64,000 nt of DNA from Limnochorda pilosa (GTDB lineage: Bacteria; Bacillota; Limnochordia; Limnochordales; Limnochordaceae), in the NCBI RefSeq assembly GCF_001544015.1, contig NZ_AP014924.1, positions 868,001 to 932,000 on the forward strand, given 5' to 3'. This document shows positions 62,937 to 64,000 of the stretch, piece after piece (position 1 is the first letter of the stretch; each line of letters begins with the position of its first letter). Made by a program: the position numbers and the translations under genes. The notes under the pieces were generated by a model that was given only the letters and a program-made list of their open reading frames with translations, did not search any database and had not been told where the DNA came from.

Positions 62937-63551
62937 GTGGCCGTTGGATCGAAAGGCAGTCCGTGGGCTCTGCGGTTCACGACGCTCACCGTCGTCCTCA
63001 TCCCTGTGGCCGTCGGCATCAACTATGTGGGGAAGCTCTTCGCGGCGGCGTTGAAGCTTCCGCTCTGGCTGGACTCCATCGGCACGGTGCTCGCCGGGAT
63101 GCTGGCCGGTCCGTGGGTGGGCGCCATCTCGGGCGCGGTGAACAACGCCATCTTCGGCATCACGGCGGACCCCATCTCCTTCTGGTACCTGATCACCAGC
63201 ATCGCCATCGGCCTGGTGGTGGGCTACCTGGCCTTCACCGGCTGGATCTCGAGCTTCGGCCGGGCGGTGGTGCTGGGCCTCATCGTGGGTGCGGTGGCGG
63301 CGGTGGTCTCGACGCCGATCAACGTCATCCTCTGGGAGGGGCAGACGGGCAACGTCTGGGGCGACGCTCTCTACACGGCCCTGGTGGGGAGCGGCTGGCC
63401 GATCTGGCTCGCCTCCTTCCTGGACGAGGTCGTGGTCGACATCCCGGACAAGCTCGCCACCGTCATCGTCTCGTTCCTGATCTTCAAGGCGTTGCCCGAG
63501 CGGCTGGTGGGTCTCTTCGGCGGCGCCCGCGGCGAGGTGGCGTCGCTCTGA
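62937..63551 (+). CDS. ECF transporter S component
   Basis: This 204-residue protein starts at GTG 62937 with AGGAGG upstream. It has six hydrophobic helices, with the first starting at LRFTTLTVVLIPVAVGINYVGK and the family's LDSIGTVLAGMLAGPWVGAISGAVNNAIFG block. S components bind the vitamin or metal substrate and dock to the T-A module. The substrate is not evident. The T-component gene follows 47 bases later. Confidence 0.82.
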   Translation: MAVGSKGSPWALRFTTLTVVLIPVAVGINYVGKLFAAALKLPLWLDSIGTVLAGMLAGPWVGAISGAVNNAIFGITADPISFWYLITSIAIGLVVGYLAFTGWISSFGRAVVLGLIVGAVAAVVSTPINVILWEGQTGNVWGDALYTALVGSGWPIWLASFLDEVVVDIPDKLATVIVSFLIFKALPERLVGLFGGARGEVASL

Positions 63552-63598
63552 TCCACGGAGGGGCGGTCTCCATTCGGACCCGTGGCAGGTGACGAAGG

Positions 63599-64000
63599 GT
63601 GCGCGTGAGCCTCTACGCCCCCGGCGACACGTGGGTGCACCGGCTGGACCCCATCACCAAGCTGCTCATGGCCGGGGTGGGGATCGTCCTCACCTTCCTC
63701 CTGCCGAGCCTGCAGGGGGGCGCGGCGCTGCTCGCGGTCCTGTTGCTGGTGCTGGGTACGGCAGGCGTCCTCCACCGGGCGGTGCCCGTGTACGTGGGCG
63801 TGGCGGTCATCGGCGTGACCTTCGTCGTGGTGCAGGGCCTGGTGAATCCGGCGAACGTGCACCCGCTGGCGAGGCTGGGGCCCGTGGTCCTCTACCGTGA
63901 GGGCCTGCTGGTGGGCCTCCGCCTTGCCCTTCGCCTCTACGACATCCTCTCGGCCACGCTGATCCTGGTGCTGGTGACCAACCCCTCCGACCTGGTGGAG
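63599..64000 (+). CDS. ecfT: ECF transporter T component (3' end outside window)
   Basis: GTG 63599 follows AGGTGA and opens VRVSLYAPGDTWVHRLDPITKLLMAGVGIVLTFLL. The DPxTKLL element with the following helices is characteristic of EcfT/CbiQ transmembrane coupling proteins. 134 codons are present without a stop, so the gene runs off the window. Next to the S-component gene it forms the membrane part of an ECF importer; the ATPase genes would be expected just beyond. Confidence 0.82.
   Translation, partial: MRVSLYAPGDTWVHRLDPITKLLMAGVGIVLTFLLPSLQGGAALLAVLLLVLGTAGVLHRAVPVYVGVAVIGVTFVVVQGLVNPANVHPLARLGPVVLYREGLLVGLRLALRLYDILSATLILVLVTNPSDLVE

Overview
The window is very GC-rich DNA with frequent GTG and TTG starts placed behind strong AGGAGG-type ribosome sites. 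The gene content (AddAB-type recombination nuclease, ECF transporter parts, trimeric NADH-linked [FeFe] hydrogenase) fits a Firmicutes-like anaerobe or facultative anaerobe. Two secreted proteins look like outer-membrane beta-barrels ending in Phe, so a diderm member such as a Limnochordia-type organism is my best guess. This is inference from gene content only. I saw no rRNA, tRNA, CRISPR array or intact insertion sequence.

Layout. Bases 1-2112 hold the 3' part of a 2-oxoacid dehydrogenase E1 beta gene and the E2 gene. Bases 2162-3249 hold a BON-domain protein and a small acidic partner on the minus strand. Bases 3367-10505 form an overlapping operon: gamma-glutamylcyclotransferase-like protein, AddB-type nuclease, AddA-type helicase-nuclease. 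Bases 10506-17521 hold a Uma2 remnant, an ABC-class ATPase, a molybdopterin oxidoreductase, oligoendopeptidase F and an aldo/keto reductase. Bases 17615-23715 hold acetyl-CoA synthetase, a GH130 enzyme, a universal stress protein and a PhoD-type phosphatase.

Bases 23848-37800 are a surface-protein region in decay: two beta-barrels, an AraC regulator, three tandem RCC1-repeat genes, a winged-helix protein of the AlkX/AlkZ superfamily, a YncE/phosphoesterase protein, a sugar ABC cluster and a truncated PIN/HTH toxin-antitoxin pair. At least five genes here carry frameshifts or a stop. Bases 37915-49003 hold a small unknown protein, ChrA, two SDRs, a MerR regulator, a flavin reductase-YciI fusion, an AbiEii-type module, two proteins of poorly known families and an ABC exporter operon.

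Bases 49133-56766 are the most striking part: one minus-strand operon encoding a 1431-residue SdrD/TIG/beta-helix protein followed by three paralogous two-cupredoxin proteins. One has only the first half of a multicopper oxidase active site, one has only the second half, and one has neither. Together they give six cupredoxin domains, the number in MnxG- or ceruloplasmin-like oxidases, which suggests a copper oxidase split over three polypeptides.

Bases 57108-62413 hold the hydCBA [FeFe] hydrogenase operon plus a membrane protein. A consensus promoter overlaps a perfect Rex- or Crp/Fnr-like palindrome, pointing to redox control. The window ends with an ECF transporter S gene behind a long leader and the start of its T-component gene.
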